From JAWLAT01 sp041395325 (GTDB lineage Bacteria; Pseudomonadota; Gammaproteobacteria; Xanthomonadales; SZUA-5): a stretch of DNA of 64,000 bases. A program made the translations under genes and the position numbers. The first letter of the stretch is position 1; every line of letters starts with the position of its first letter. The stretch covers positions 1 through 64,000 of the forward strand of contig JAWLAT010000013.1 of NCBI GenBank assembly GCA_041395325.1, given 5' to 3'. Positions 42,180 through 51,085 of the stretch are shown one piece after another. Below the pieces are notes generated by a model, which was given only the letters and a program-made list of their open reading frames with translations, was not told the DNA's origin and made no database searches.

Positions 42180-42623
42180 CTATCCGGAGGACGCTCCGAT
42201 CAACATCTGGCTGGCCAGCCAGCCGTACACCTGCTGCCAGAGCGGACGCAGCGCTGCCTGCTGATCGGGCGGCAGCGCCTGCAACAAGGTGACCAGCAGC
42301 GCCTCTCCGACCACAGCGTAGTGCTGCGGTCGCGTTCCGTAGTGGACATGGCGAGCGCCCAGCTGGCGCAGTTCCGGGGCCACCATCGCCGGTTGCTCCA
42401 GCCAGGCCAGCACGGTGGACAAGGTTTGCGCAAACTTCTGTCGTTGCATGCCGAGGTCACCGCCGAACAAGGCGCGTGCTTCTGGCGCCAGCTCGAACAG
42501 GCGGCCGTAGAAGTGCTCGGCAAAGCGGTCCAGATCACTCACCGCAAGTTTGAAACCCGTTCGCAGCTGGGCGATCTGTTCGACGCTCAACGGCAGGGCA
42601 GGGCTTTCAGCGGTCTTGTCCAT
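42180..42623 (-). CDS. Single-domain globin
   Basis: The 147 residues start from the ATG at 42623, with GGAG six bases upstream; upstream in-frame ATGs lack such a site. The sequence is that of the flavohaemoglobin-type globin domain alone: FAEHFYGRLFELAPEARALF, LARHVHYGTRPQHYAVVGEALL (the first His of the segment is the expected proximal heme ligand), and VYGWLASQMLIG. No reductase domain follows. Likely roles are oxygen or NO binding. It is convergent with the NxxGxxAF gene (21 bases apart). Confidence 0.88.
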   Translation of the reverse strand: MDKTAESPALPLSVEQIAQLRTGFKLAVSDLDRFAEHFYGRLFELAPEARALFGGDLGMQRQKFAQTLSTVLAWLEQPAMVAPELRQLGARHVHYGTRPQHYAVVGEALLVTLLQALPPDQQAALRPLWQQVYGWLASQMLIGASSG

Positions 42624-42840
42624 CGGGACTCCGTTGGCCATTGGCGGATTCGCCAGCTGCAAGGAACGCAGGATCGTCGATGATCCGGACATGCCGCTCG
42701 ACTGGCAACGCCGGACCCGCCGGCGCAGTTTCCGGGTGGCTGGCGCGACCAGCGACCTGGCATCGGTCAGCGCCGCCTGCGTGCCGCAGCACATGCGCGC
42801 GGGCTAAACTCTGCGCAGCGCCCGTTTGACGGCTACCGGC

Positions 42841-43605
42841 ATGTCGCGTCCCCAGGTTACCCATCTGCTCGATGCCGCCGGTGCCGGCGACGCAACGGCG
42901 CAGCGCGAGCTCTATGAGCTGGCTTACGTCGAACTCAAGCGCATTGCGCGGTCGACCTTGAACCGACCCGGTGCGCCACGCGCGCTCAATCCGACCACAC
43001 TGGTGCACGAGGCCTACGTCAAGATCGCCCGCGGCGCGGTCAGCGGACTCAACGACAGCCAGCATTTCTACAGTCTGTTTGCACGCGCCATGCGCCAGGT
43101 GCTGCTGGACATCGGCCGACAGTCAGCCTCTCAGCGCCATGGTGGCGGTCAGCAACAGACCGAGTTGAACGAGCGCATCGCCGATGAGTTGCGGCCGCTG
43201 GACGAATTGCTGGAAATCGACGCGGCGCTGCAACACCTGGAAGAGGCGGACCCTGAGCTGGCGCGCATCGTCGAGTGGCATTTCTTTGCCGGCCTGAGTT
43301 TTGTCGAGATCGCCGCGGCCCTGGATCTGTCCGAGCGCACCGTGCGCCGACACTGGGACATGGCTCGCGCCTTCTTGCTTGATGCACTGCCAGGCCTGCG
43401 GGAGCTGGCGGGAAGCCAGACCGGGCGAGCATGGCTGCGCTCCCGGCCGAGCGCTGGCGCCGACTACGGCCCTGGCTCGATCGGGCACTGGATCTGGAAG
43501 CCACTGAACGCGCAGCGCTGCTGCGGGACGTCGAAGACGAGGATCTGGAACTGGCCGCCGATCTGCGGCGCCTGCTGGCGCACCATGCGGCCGATGCCGG
43601 ACTGA
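42841..43605 (+). CDS. ECF-type RNA polymerase sigma factor (kinase-associated family) with long overlapping tail
   Basis: The ATG at 42841 gives 254 residues. The first 187 or so are a standard ECF sigma factor of the family paired with Ser/Thr kinases: AYVELKRIARSTL and LNPTTLVHEAYVKIA (region 2), then HFFAGLSFVEIAAALDLSERTVRRHW (region 4). The homologue in this window ends at 187 residues. Here the frame stays open for 58 codons inside the following kinase gene (43431-43605), giving a Trp/Cys-rich tail that looks like off-frame translation. Either the stop was lost, or a base is missing in the sequence. It would direct transcription of an unknown regulon under control of the kinase. Confidence 0.88.
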   Translation: MSRPQVTHLLDAAGAGDATAQRELYELAYVELKRIARSTLNRPGAPRALNPTTLVHEAYVKIARGAVSGLNDSQHFYSLFARAMRQVLLDIGRQSASQRHGGGQQQTELNERIADELRPLDELLEIDAALQHLEEADPELARIVEWHFFAGLSFVEIAAALDLSERTVRRHWDMARAFLLDALPGLRELAGSQTGRAWLRSRPSAGADYGPGSIGHWIWKPLNAQRCCGTSKTRIWNWPPICGACWRTMRPMPD

Positions 43606-46010
43606 CCAGGCCCGCTGCCCAGTTCGCGGCCACCGCGCTTGCCGAAGGCGAGATCGACGCAGAGCTTGAACAGGATGATGCGGTCAATGTCGATCCGCAG
43701 ATCGGTCGCCGGGTCGGACCCTTTCGGCTGACCCGATTGCTGGGTGTCGGCGGAATGGGCTCGGTCTACGCGGCCGAGCGGGTGGAGGGCGGCTTTCGCC
43801 AGACCGTTGCCATCAAGCTGGTGACTGGCATTCATCCGGGCCTGACGGCCCGATTCGAGCACGAGCGACAGATTCTGGCCGACCTGCGCCATCCTGCGAT
43901 TGCCCAGCTGCTGGACGGCGGCCGAACCAGCGAAGGGATGCCGTATTTCGCGCTGGAGTATGTGGAAGGCCATTCGCTGACCGACCACGTGCGCGAGTTG
44001 GGTCTGGACCTGGGCGGGTGCATCCGGCTGCTGATCGAAGTCGCTCAGGCGCTGGCCTATGCGCATCGTCGCGGGGTCATCCACCGTGACTTGAAGCCGG
44101 GCAACATCCTCGTCACGACGGACGGGCATCCGAAGCTGCTCGATTTCGGTATCGCCAAGTTGCTTGATCCCACTGCGGCTTCCACGCTGACGCATCAGCA
44201 GATCGGGCCGATGACGCCCGCCTACGCGGCGCCTGAGCAGTTCCGCGGCAACGCGCTGGGCGTGCACACCGACATCTATCAATTTGGCGTGCTGCTGTTT
44301 CGCCTGATCAGCGGCCGCTGGCCCTATCGGGCCGAAGTGGATGACCCGCTGGCCTGGGCCAGGGCCGTTTCCGAACAGACCCCGCTGAGCTTGCGAGCGG
44401 TGCTGCGCCAGCGGGAAGTGAGCTCGACCGAGCGCAGCACCGACCGGCGCAGCGAACTGCCCGTGCAGGGCGGCGTGGACCTGGATGCGGTGACGCGACG
44501 TTGCCTGGCCAAGCAGCCGCAGGCGCGCTACCCCGACATGGCCTCGGTGATCGTCGACCTGCAGCGCTGGCTGGGTGGTGTGGCCGGACCGGTGGTGGCG
44601 CCGCCGCGACGTTGGGTCTGGCCCGTGCTGGGCCTGGCGGCCGCCTTGTCCATGGCGGGCGCAGGCTGGTGGGCAGTATCGAGGCCAGAATCTGCAGCGC
44701 TGGAAAGCGTCCGCTGGGACGAACATCCGGCCTTGCTGGCGTTTGGACTGCAGCCGAACAACCTGCACGCGAGCCGACCTGAAACCGAGGGATTGGTTCG
44801 TCGCGCGCTGCTGGCCGAGGCGCAGGGCGACGGGCCGGCGGCGATGGCCCTGCTGGAGACCGCTCATCGCACCGACGCTGAAACGCCAGTCCCGGCCGTG
44901 CTGGTCGCCTATTGGGGTTCATCTCATCTCGGTGAGGAGGCCGCCAAGGGTTGGCTGGCCGAGGGTCGGCAGCGATTGCAGCACCTGGACGATCCCTATC
45001 TGGATCTGTTCGCGGGCTTTGTCGAGGCCGATGCCTTTGGCAATGCGCAGGATTCGCTGCGGCAATCGGCGGCGCTGTTGGCGCTGCAACCGCGGGCCTG
45101 GTTTCTGCACTACGCCCGTGCCCACGCCTACACCCGGCTGGATCTGCCGGCCGCCGCACTGCGTGAAATTCAGGCAATCGACGTCCCGGCCGATGGGCAC
45201 CGCCGGCTGCTCGATGTGATCGCCGATCGCGCCTCGCTGGGTGACCCGGAAGGCGCCTGGGCCTTGTGGGAAACGCTGCCGGCCGCACCCGACAATCCGC
45301 AGCGCGAGGCGCTGCGTGCACGATTGACCTATTCCTCCGGTGACCTGGCCGGTGCGCGGGCGGCCTATCGCAGCGCCGTGGCGAGGGCGAGGGCAGTCGG
45401 CAGGCGGGACATCGAAGCGCGGGGTCTGCTCTGGGCGGGGGCTTTCGGCGTGGCCCTCGGCGACGATGATGCCGGGGCAGCGGCCGATCTGAACGCCGCC
45501 CGCTCGCGCCTGGTGGGGCGATCGCAATACGGCTACGCCGTGGACGCCGCCATCTTGTTGGCGCACCTGGCCAGTTGGCGGGGCGACCGCCCCACCATGC
45601 TGGCGCAACTGTCAGAAGCGCAGGCCTTGCGCGCCGAGCAGCGACCGAATCCGCCCGGCGGCATACTTGATCTGGTGGCGGCGCGACTGGCCGGGACACC
45701 GATTCCTTCGCTGGCGTCCGAGGACGAAGACTATCCTCAGGCACTCCCGGCGCTACTGGCCGCCCGCGCCGCCCTGCAGGCGGGTGATCGCGCCACTGCG
45801 CTGAGCCAGTTGGAGCTGGCCCGCGCCACTGGCATCGGCACCAGCACCTATCTGGAGGAGGCGGCTTTGCTGGCGCGTGAGTTGCAGGCGGCCGAGTTCG
45901 AGCTGCCGCCCATCGACCCCCCGTTTGGGCCCTATGGCCGTTTCGCGGCCCGGCGCGAACTGGGCGCGGGCGGCAGTGTCGTCCCCGCGCGCCGTACAGT
46001 GCCGCCCTGA
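43431..46010 (+). CDS. Transmembrane Ser/Thr protein kinase with C-terminal TPR-like region (module 1)
   Basis: The 859 residues start with the N-terminal ERWRRLRPWLDRALDL segment usual for sigma-linked kinases. The Hanks-type domain spans about 97-375: LLGVGGMGSVY, K129 in VAIKLV, HRD with D220 in VIHRDLKPGNIL, and DFG with D238. All catalytic residues are present. A membrane helix at about 395-417 precedes a periplasmic region of 440 residues with irregular Ala-rich helical repeats. It overlaps the sigma gene by 175 bases. By family precedent the kinase acts on or through its sigma factor; targets here are unknown. Confidence 0.92.
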   Translation: MAALPAERWRRLRPWLDRALDLEATERAALLRDVEDEDLELAADLRRLLAHHAADAGLTRPAAQFAATALAEGEIDAELEQDDAVNVDPQIGRRVGPFRLTRLLGVGGMGSVYAAERVEGGFRQTVAIKLVTGIHPGLTARFEHERQILADLRHPAIAQLLDGGRTSEGMPYFALEYVEGHSLTDHVRELGLDLGGCIRLLIEVAQALAYAHRRGVIHRDLKPGNILVTTDGHPKLLDFGIAKLLDPTAASTLTHQQIGPMTPAYAAPEQFRGNALGVHTDIYQFGVLLFRLISGRWPYRAEVDDPLAWARAVSEQTPLSLRAVLRQREVSSTERSTDRRSELPVQGGVDLDAVTRRCLAKQPQARYPDMASVIVDLQRWLGGVAGPVVAPPRRWVWPVLGLAAALSMAGAGWWAVSRPESAALESVRWDEHPALLAFGLQPNNLHASRPETEGLVRRALLAEAQGDGPAAMALLETAHRTDAETPVPAVLVAYWGSSHLGEEAAKGWLAEGRQRLQHLDDPYLDLFAGFVEADAFGNAQDSLRQSAALLALQPRAWFLHYARAHAYTRLDLPAAALREIQAIDVPADGHRRLLDVIADRASLGDPEGAWALWETLPAAPDNPQREALRARLTYSSGDLAGARAAYRSAVARARAVGRRDIEARGLLWAGAFGVALGDDDAGAAADLNAARSRLVGRSQYGYAVDAAILLAHLASWRGDRPTMLAQLSEAQALRAEQRPNPPGGILDLVAARLAGTPIPSLASEDEDYPQALPALLAARAALQAGDRATALSQLELARATGIGTSTYLEEAALLARELQAAEFELPPIDPPFGPYGRFAARRELGAGGSVVPARRTVPP

Positions 46011-46026
46011 GCCGACTACGCGCCGA

Positions 46027-46914
46027 TCATGGGCCGTCCGGCAGCGGCGGCACGCTCCGCAGGTAGACCCACAGCGCAGCGAGCTCGGTGTCGCTCATGC
46101 GCGCCGTGGCCCGCCAGGGCATGATCGGGTGCAGGCTGCTGCCATCGGGTCGCACACCCTCGCGCAGCGCACGTTGAAAATCAGTCTCCTGCCAGCCGCC
46201 GAGGCCGTCGGCATGCGGGGTCAGGTTGCTTGACAGCGGATTCTCGGGCCCAAAGCCCTTGCCGCCCTGCAGATTGGCGCCATGGCAATCCATGCAGACC
46301 CCCGCCAGATAGCGGCCATAGTCGACGCTGACGATCGCTTCGGGCGCTTGCCGAGTGCGCGGCGTGTGGTCGATCTGCTCGGCCGGGAACAGATCGAGGG
46401 CGCCGAGCAGATTGAGTACCCGCCCAAGGGGACGCAGCTCGGTTGCGCCTGGATCGTTCGCCACCCCGGGCAGTGCCAGCACGTAACTGGCCAGCGCCGT
46501 CATGTCGGCATCGTCCAGTTCGGTCCAGCTGGCGGCGGGCATGAACACCAGCGCCTGACCATTGGCACGCACGCCATGGCGGACCGCAGCGGCGATCGCA
46601 TCGACGTCGTAGCCAGCCGGCAGGTGTCCCTGGGTCAGATTGGGCGCCACGGCGCGCATGACTGGGCCGGCGTCCATGACCAGACCGCCCTGTCCCTGAT
46701 CGCCGTGGCACTCGGCGCAGGCCAGTGTGTGGAACAGATGCTCGCCGCGGGCCAGCACCTCCGGCGAACTGCTGCGGCTCAGCGGTGGATCATCGATGGC
46801 GTACTGCCGCGTTCGGCCCTGTTCGCTGTGCCACCAGGCCACGGCGACCACCAGCACCACCAGGGCCACGACACTGCCCACACCCCATGCCAACCACTTC
46901 AATACCCGCTTCAT
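46027..46914 (-). CDS. Membrane-anchored diheme cytochrome c
   Basis: The start is the second of two adjacent ATGs (46914), six bases after GAGGAG. The 295 residues have an N-terminal anchor helix (about 9-28) and two cytochrome-c domains: CAECH at 66-70 with a likely Met ligand in LVFMPAASW, and CMDCH at 207-211 with LHPIMPWR. It resembles alcohol-dehydrogenase or gluconate-dehydrogenase type cytochrome subunits, but no dehydrogenase is near. It lies convergently after kinase module 1 and divergently to module 2, with an 88-base promoter gap to the latter. Confidence 0.9.
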   Translation of the reverse strand: MKRVLKWLAWGVGSVVALVVLVVAVAWWHSEQGRTRQYAIDDPPLSRSSSPEVLARGEHLFHTLACAECHGDQGQGGLVMDAGPVMRAVAPNLTQGHLPAGYDVDAIAAAVRHGVRANGQALVFMPAASWTELDDADMTALASYVLALPGVANDPGATELRPLGRVLNLLGALDLFPAEQIDHTPRTRQAPEAIVSVDYGRYLAGVCMDCHGANLQGGKGFGPENPLSSNLTPHADGLGGWQETDFQRALREGVRPDGSSLHPIMPWRATARMSDTELAALWVYLRSVPPLPDGP

Positions 46915-47002
46915 CATCGACTCCTCGTCTGCTTGAGCCGTCCATACGCAATCCGATGGCAAACTCTCGGATCAGAGTGACGCCACTGCCGGAGACGAGG
47001 AA

Positions 47003-47566
47003 GTGAGCACCGAAGGGTCCCAGGTCACCGGGCTGCTGGCGCGCTGGGGCAAGGACGACCAGGCTCGCGAGCAACTGGTCGGGCTGCTTTACCAGGAGCT
47101 GCGCGGGATGGCGCGTGCGCTGCTGGCCAGCGACGAGGGTTCGACCCTGCAACCCACCGCGCTGGTCAACGAGGCCTTCCTGCGGCTGCTCGGCAATCAG
47201 GCCGGCTTTGCCGATCGCCGCCATTTCTTCGGTGCGGCGGCTCGAGCCATGCGCCAGGTGCTGGTCGATCGTTTGCGCCACCACGCGGCCGACAAGCGTG
47301 ACGGCGGGCGCCGTCCGCTGGCCCTGGATCAGGCGCTCGATGTGGCTGCCGCCGACAACCTGGAACTGCTGCAACTGGATCAATGCCTGCGTCAGCTCGA
47401 TGCGCTGGACCCGCGAGCGGCCCGCATCGTCGAGCTGCGCTACTTTGCCGGGCTGACGCTGCAGCAGACGGCCGAGGTGCTGGATCTGCATACGGCCACC
47501 GTCAGCGCCGACTGGGCACACGCGCGCGCCTGGTTGCAGCGACAGCTGGATCGGGCCGGTGACTGA
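47003..47566 (+). CDS. ECF-type RNA polymerase sigma factor (module 2)
   Basis: GTG start at 47003 with GGAG eight bases before. The 187 residues show region 2 (YQELRGMARALLA, LQPTALVNEAFLRLLG, HFFGAAARAMRQVLVDRLR) and region 4 (RYFAGLTLQQTAEVLDLHTATVSADWAHARAWL). It belongs to the same kinase-associated ECF family as the sigma factor at 42841 but has a normal C-terminus, overlapping the kinase start by 8 bases. Confidence 0.94.
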   Translation: MSTEGSQVTGLLARWGKDDQAREQLVGLLYQELRGMARALLASDEGSTLQPTALVNEAFLRLLGNQAGFADRRHFFGAAARAMRQVLVDRLRHHAADKRDGGRRPLALDQALDVAAADNLELLQLDQCLRQLDALDPRAARIVELRYFAGLTLQQTAEVLDLHTATVSADWAHARAWLQRQLDRAGD

Positions 47567-50312
47567 GCTCTATCAGCGCGCCAAGGCACTGTTTGCCGAG
47601 GCCATGACCCAACCCGAAACCGAGCGGGCCGACTGGTTGCGGGTGCATTGTGGCGAGGACACCACGCTGCTGGCGGAAGTGCAGAGTCTGCTGGCGCATG
47701 TGGCGCCCAACGAGCCCGTGGCCGACCGAGGCGAGAAGCCGCCGATCATCGATGGCTATCGGCTGCTGCGCACGCTGGGTCGTGGTGGCATGGGGCAGGT
47801 CTGGCTGGCCGAGCGGGACGACCCGGATTTGCAGCAGCGCGTTGCCATCAAGCTGCTGAACGTCGATCTGCAGGCCGATCCCGATGCCCAGGCCCGTTTC
47901 CGCATCGAGCGTCAGATACTCGCCAGCCTCGATCACCCGCACATAGCCCGGCTGCTCGAAGGTGGACGGCAGGTCGGTGGGGCGCCCTATCTGGTGATGG
48001 AGTACGTCGAAGGCTTGCCCATCGACCGCTATTGCGAGCAACGGGCCCTGGGCATCGGCGAACGGGTGGCGTTGCTGCTGAAGGTGGCCCAGGCCGTTCA
48101 GGCCGCCCACCGACAGCTGGTGATTCACCGCGACCTGAAACCGGCCAATGTGCTGGTCGATCAGCACGGCGAGCCCAAGCTGCTGGATTTCGGTATCGCC
48201 AAGCTGCTCGACGGCAGTACGGCGGCATCGGCGCTGACAGCCACCGGTACCGGCATGCAGCGTTTGACCCCGCGCTACGCCGCGCCGGAGCAGGTTCGCG
48301 GCGAGCCGGTCACGCTGGCCACCGATGTCTATGCCTTCGGTGTGCTCGCCTATGAATTGCTCAGCGGACGCTCGCCTTACGGTCTGGATGGCAGCGACGG
48401 CAGGCCGGTGCCGTTGCATCAGTTGCCGGCGTTGGTCTGCGACCTGGATCCACCACCACCCAGCCGGGTCTGCGAAGCTGCCGCTCGCGGTCGCCTGCAG
48501 GGGGACCTGGATGCCATTGTGCTGCGCTGCCTGCGCAAGCACCCGCTGGAGCGCTATCCCGATCTGCAGGCCGTGGCGGCCGAGTTGCAGGCCTGGCAAC
48601 GAGGCGATCCGGTACAGGCGCGGCACGGTGACCGGCTCTACCGCTTGCGCCGCAGCCTGTGGCGACATCGGGTGGCCGCCACGGCGGCTCTGCTGATCGT
48701 GCTGCTGACCGCCGGTTTCGTGGCACAGCTCAGTCGCCAGGTCGAGTTGGCAGCGCAACAGGCGGCCGCCGCCGAAGCCGAGCGGGCCAAGGCCGAGCAG
48801 GTCACCGAATTCATGGTCGAGCTGTTCCGCAATGCCGATCCCAGCAAGTCACTGGGGGCCAAGCTCACAGTGCGCGAGGCGCTCGATCGCGGCGTGGCCG
48901 ATCTGCAGGGACAGCTGCAGGACCAGCCCGAAGTGAAGAGCCATCTGCTGCGTGAACTGGCGACGATTTATGGGGAACTGGGCGATCGTGAACGGGCCGT
49001 GTCGTTGGCCGATGAGGCGGTCTCGCTGGTCGAACCCTGGCGTGAAAGCTACCCGGACGCCTGGTTGCAGGCCCTCTACGTGCGCGCCGCCAAGGTCGAT
49101 CGGGTTGTCAGAACGGACACCAGCGCGCTGCCGCGTGCGCAGCATCTGGTCGAGCAGGCCATTCGCCTCGGGCGGGATTCGATTGAGCGGCTTGGCCGCA
49201 GCCAGCTCGGTCTGGAGCTGGCCCATCGGGGCGAACACGAACTGGCGCTGGCGCAACTCGATCAGGTGGCCACCGACCTGCTGGCGGCGTTGGACGTGAC
49301 CGATCTGGCCGAGGCCCAGCGGCTGCCGGTCAGCGCCGAGCGCCACGAACTGCTGCGCGAGCTGGCCATGAACAGCCACAATCGTTGTCGCTCATTGATC
49401 GGCCTGGGGCAACTGGGCGAGGCCGAGCAGGCCTGCCAAACCGCCGCCGTCATGAAGGCAAGACTGTGGCCTGCCAGTGACCCTTTGCACATCACGACCC
49501 AGCTGTCGTTGGCCGAAATTGCCGGGGAACGCGGGGATCTGGAGGCGGCGATTCGCGCCGAACGTGCTGTCCTTGAGCGTTCCCGCGCCGTCTATGGACC
49601 GGACCATCTGCGTGCCGTCTACGCCGAGGTGAATCTGGGCACCAGCCTGAAACAGGCTCGGCAGTATGAGGAAGCGGCCGCCTTGCTTGAAGACGCCCTG
49701 AGCCGGCTGGAGGCGCAACTTGGCCGCGAGCATCCCGCCTATCTGCTCACGCTCAACAACTACGGCAATCTGGTCGGCAATCAGGGTGACTGGGAACGCG
49801 CGCTGGCCTTGCACGAGCAAGTGTTGACACTGCGCCGTCAGCGCTTCGGCACCGACAGCGTCGAGGTGGCACAGAGCCTGATGAATCTGGCCAATGCGCA
49901 GAAGGCGCTGGGGCAGGCGCGGCAAGCGCTGGAGAGCACGGCTGCGGCCGTGGACATCTACCGGCGTGGCAGCGGTCCCGACCATCCGGACACGCTGCGC
50001 GCGATCGCCAATCTCGCTTCCAAGCAGTTGGATGTCGACCAGGTCGATGCGGCAGCCGTCAGTGCCGAGGGCGTCCTGCTGGCGCTGGACCAGCAGGACG
50101 ACCGTCCCGACATTCGCATCCAGGCGCAATATGTCCTGGCCCGCGCCTGGTGGGCGCTGGGCCGGCACGAAGAGGCTCATGACGCCGCCGAGCAGGCGCT
50201 ACAGCAGCTCAGGACTCATCCGGATGAGCTGATCTCGGCGGACGAGGTGACCGCCTGGATCGAGGCGCATCCGTTGACGGCGGGGGCTGCTGGTAGCGCC
50301 AGTAGCGAGTAG
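47559..50312 (+). CDS. Transmembrane Ser/Thr protein kinase with C-terminal TPR repeats (module 2)
   Basis: GTG start at 47559 within the sigma gene. The 917 residues have a kinase domain at about 67-350 with LGRGGMGQVWLAE, K98, HRD D192 (VIHRDLKPANVL) and DFG D210, all intact. The membrane helix is at about 372-392, followed by a coiled segment rich in Ala/Glu. The periplasmic part has TPR_10/12-type repeats near the end (for example YLLTLNNYGNLVGNQGDWERALALHEQVL and VAQSLMNLANAQKALGQ segments). A sensory role for the TPR region is plausible. The paralogous module lies 1 kb upstream. Confidence 0.93.
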   Translation: MTELYQRAKALFAEAMTQPETERADWLRVHCGEDTTLLAEVQSLLAHVAPNEPVADRGEKPPIIDGYRLLRTLGRGGMGQVWLAERDDPDLQQRVAIKLLNVDLQADPDAQARFRIERQILASLDHPHIARLLEGGRQVGGAPYLVMEYVEGLPIDRYCEQRALGIGERVALLLKVAQAVQAAHRQLVIHRDLKPANVLVDQHGEPKLLDFGIAKLLDGSTAASALTATGTGMQRLTPRYAAPEQVRGEPVTLATDVYAFGVLAYELLSGRSPYGLDGSDGRPVPLHQLPALVCDLDPPPPSRVCEAAARGRLQGDLDAIVLRCLRKHPLERYPDLQAVAAELQAWQRGDPVQARHGDRLYRLRRSLWRHRVAATAALLIVLLTAGFVAQLSRQVELAAQQAAAAEAERAKAEQVTEFMVELFRNADPSKSLGAKLTVREALDRGVADLQGQLQDQPEVKSHLLRELATIYGELGDRERAVSLADEAVSLVEPWRESYPDAWLQALYVRAAKVDRVVRTDTSALPRAQHLVEQAIRLGRDSIERLGRSQLGLELAHRGEHELALAQLDQVATDLLAALDVTDLAEAQRLPVSAERHELLRELAMNSHNRCRSLIGLGQLGEAEQACQTAAVMKARLWPASDPLHITTQLSLAEIAGERGDLEAAIRAERAVLERSRAVYGPDHLRAVYAEVNLGTSLKQARQYEEAAALLEDALSRLEAQLGREHPAYLLTLNNYGNLVGNQGDWERALALHEQVLTLRRQRFGTDSVEVAQSLMNLANAQKALGQARQALESTAAAVDIYRRGSGPDHPDTLRAIANLASKQLDVDQVDAAAVSAEGVLLALDQQDDRPDIRIQAQYVLARAWWALGRHEEAHDAAEQALQQLRTHPDELISADEVTAWIEAHPLTAGAAGSASSE

Positions 50313-50383
50313 CGCGATGACTGTTCAGCCTGCCCCAGCGCCAGGGGGGCTAAGCTGCACGCAGTCCATCTGGAGGCGCCCGC

Positions 50384-50878
50384 ATGCGCACGCTCAGCCT
50401 GGGGTTTCTGGCCCTGGTCGCCAGTCTGGCCACGGCCGCGGAGAGTCCGGTCACGGTCAACTACATCGAACCCAAGCAGTTCACCGATGTGCAGGACAGC
50501 CGCAGTCACGTCATCAATCCGGACCGAAACATGCATCTGCGCAGCCTGCGCAAGTGGCTGCAGAAGCAGGGGCCGCGTTGGTTGGGTGAAGGCCAGCAGC
50601 TGCAGATCGAGTTCACCGACATCGATCTGGCCGGTGACTACGAACCCATCGTCCACCCGTCGCTGGACGATGTGCGCATCATCAAGAGCATCTACCCGCC
50701 GCGGCTGCAGTTTCGCTATCGGCTCACCGATGCCAGCGGCCAGGTGCTGAGCGAGGGAGAGGAGAATCTGCGCGATCTCGGTTTTGACGTGCATGCGATC
50801 ACCCGCAACAGCGACCCCTTGCGCTATGAAAAGCGCATGCTGGAGCGCTGGGCGGAACAGGCGCTGGACCAGCCCTGA
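50384..50878 (+). CDS. DUF3016 domain-containing secreted protein
   Basis: The 164 residues have a signal peptide (MRTLSLGFLALVASLATA). The mature part has the recalled DUF3016 pattern: VTVNYIEPKQFTDVQDSR, LGEGQQLQIEFTDIDLAGDYEP, a strand-rich PPRLQFRYRLTDASGQVLSEGEENLRDL and a C-terminal YEKRMLERWAEQAL. The protein is periplasmic; function unknown. It stands alone downstream of the kinase. Confidence 0.82.
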   Translation: MRTLSLGFLALVASLATAAESPVTVNYIEPKQFTDVQDSRSHVINPDRNMHLRSLRKWLQKQGPRWLGEGQQLQIEFTDIDLAGDYEPIVHPSLDDVRIIKSIYPPRLQFRYRLTDASGQVLSEGEENLRDLGFDVHAITRNSDPLRYEKRMLERWAEQALDQP

Positions 50879-50973
50879 GGGCCATCCAGCATTCCCGGCC
50901 CGCTTCAACGAGGCACTTGACCGGCTTCGAAACGGCACCTTTCAGGGTGCGTCGTTGCTGCTGACCTGAATTC

Positions 50974-50990
50974 GTTCAGTTTGATTGAAC
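50974..50990. promoter_or_regulatory. Possible operator: inverted repeat upstream of the duplicated secreted protein
   Basis: GTTCA-GTTTGAT-TGAAC is a 5-base inverted repeat with a 7-base spacer, 96 bases upstream of the ATG at 51086. It is AT-richer than the surroundings. It could bind a regulator; short repeats of this size also occur by chance. Confidence 0.25.
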
Positions 50991-51085
50991 CAATGTGAAT
51001 CGACATGGTCGATCTGCGGCATCCGGATGACTGGTCCTCGCCAGTCGAGCTCCGGAAGCCCCGACTGACGCTTTCAGGATCAACC

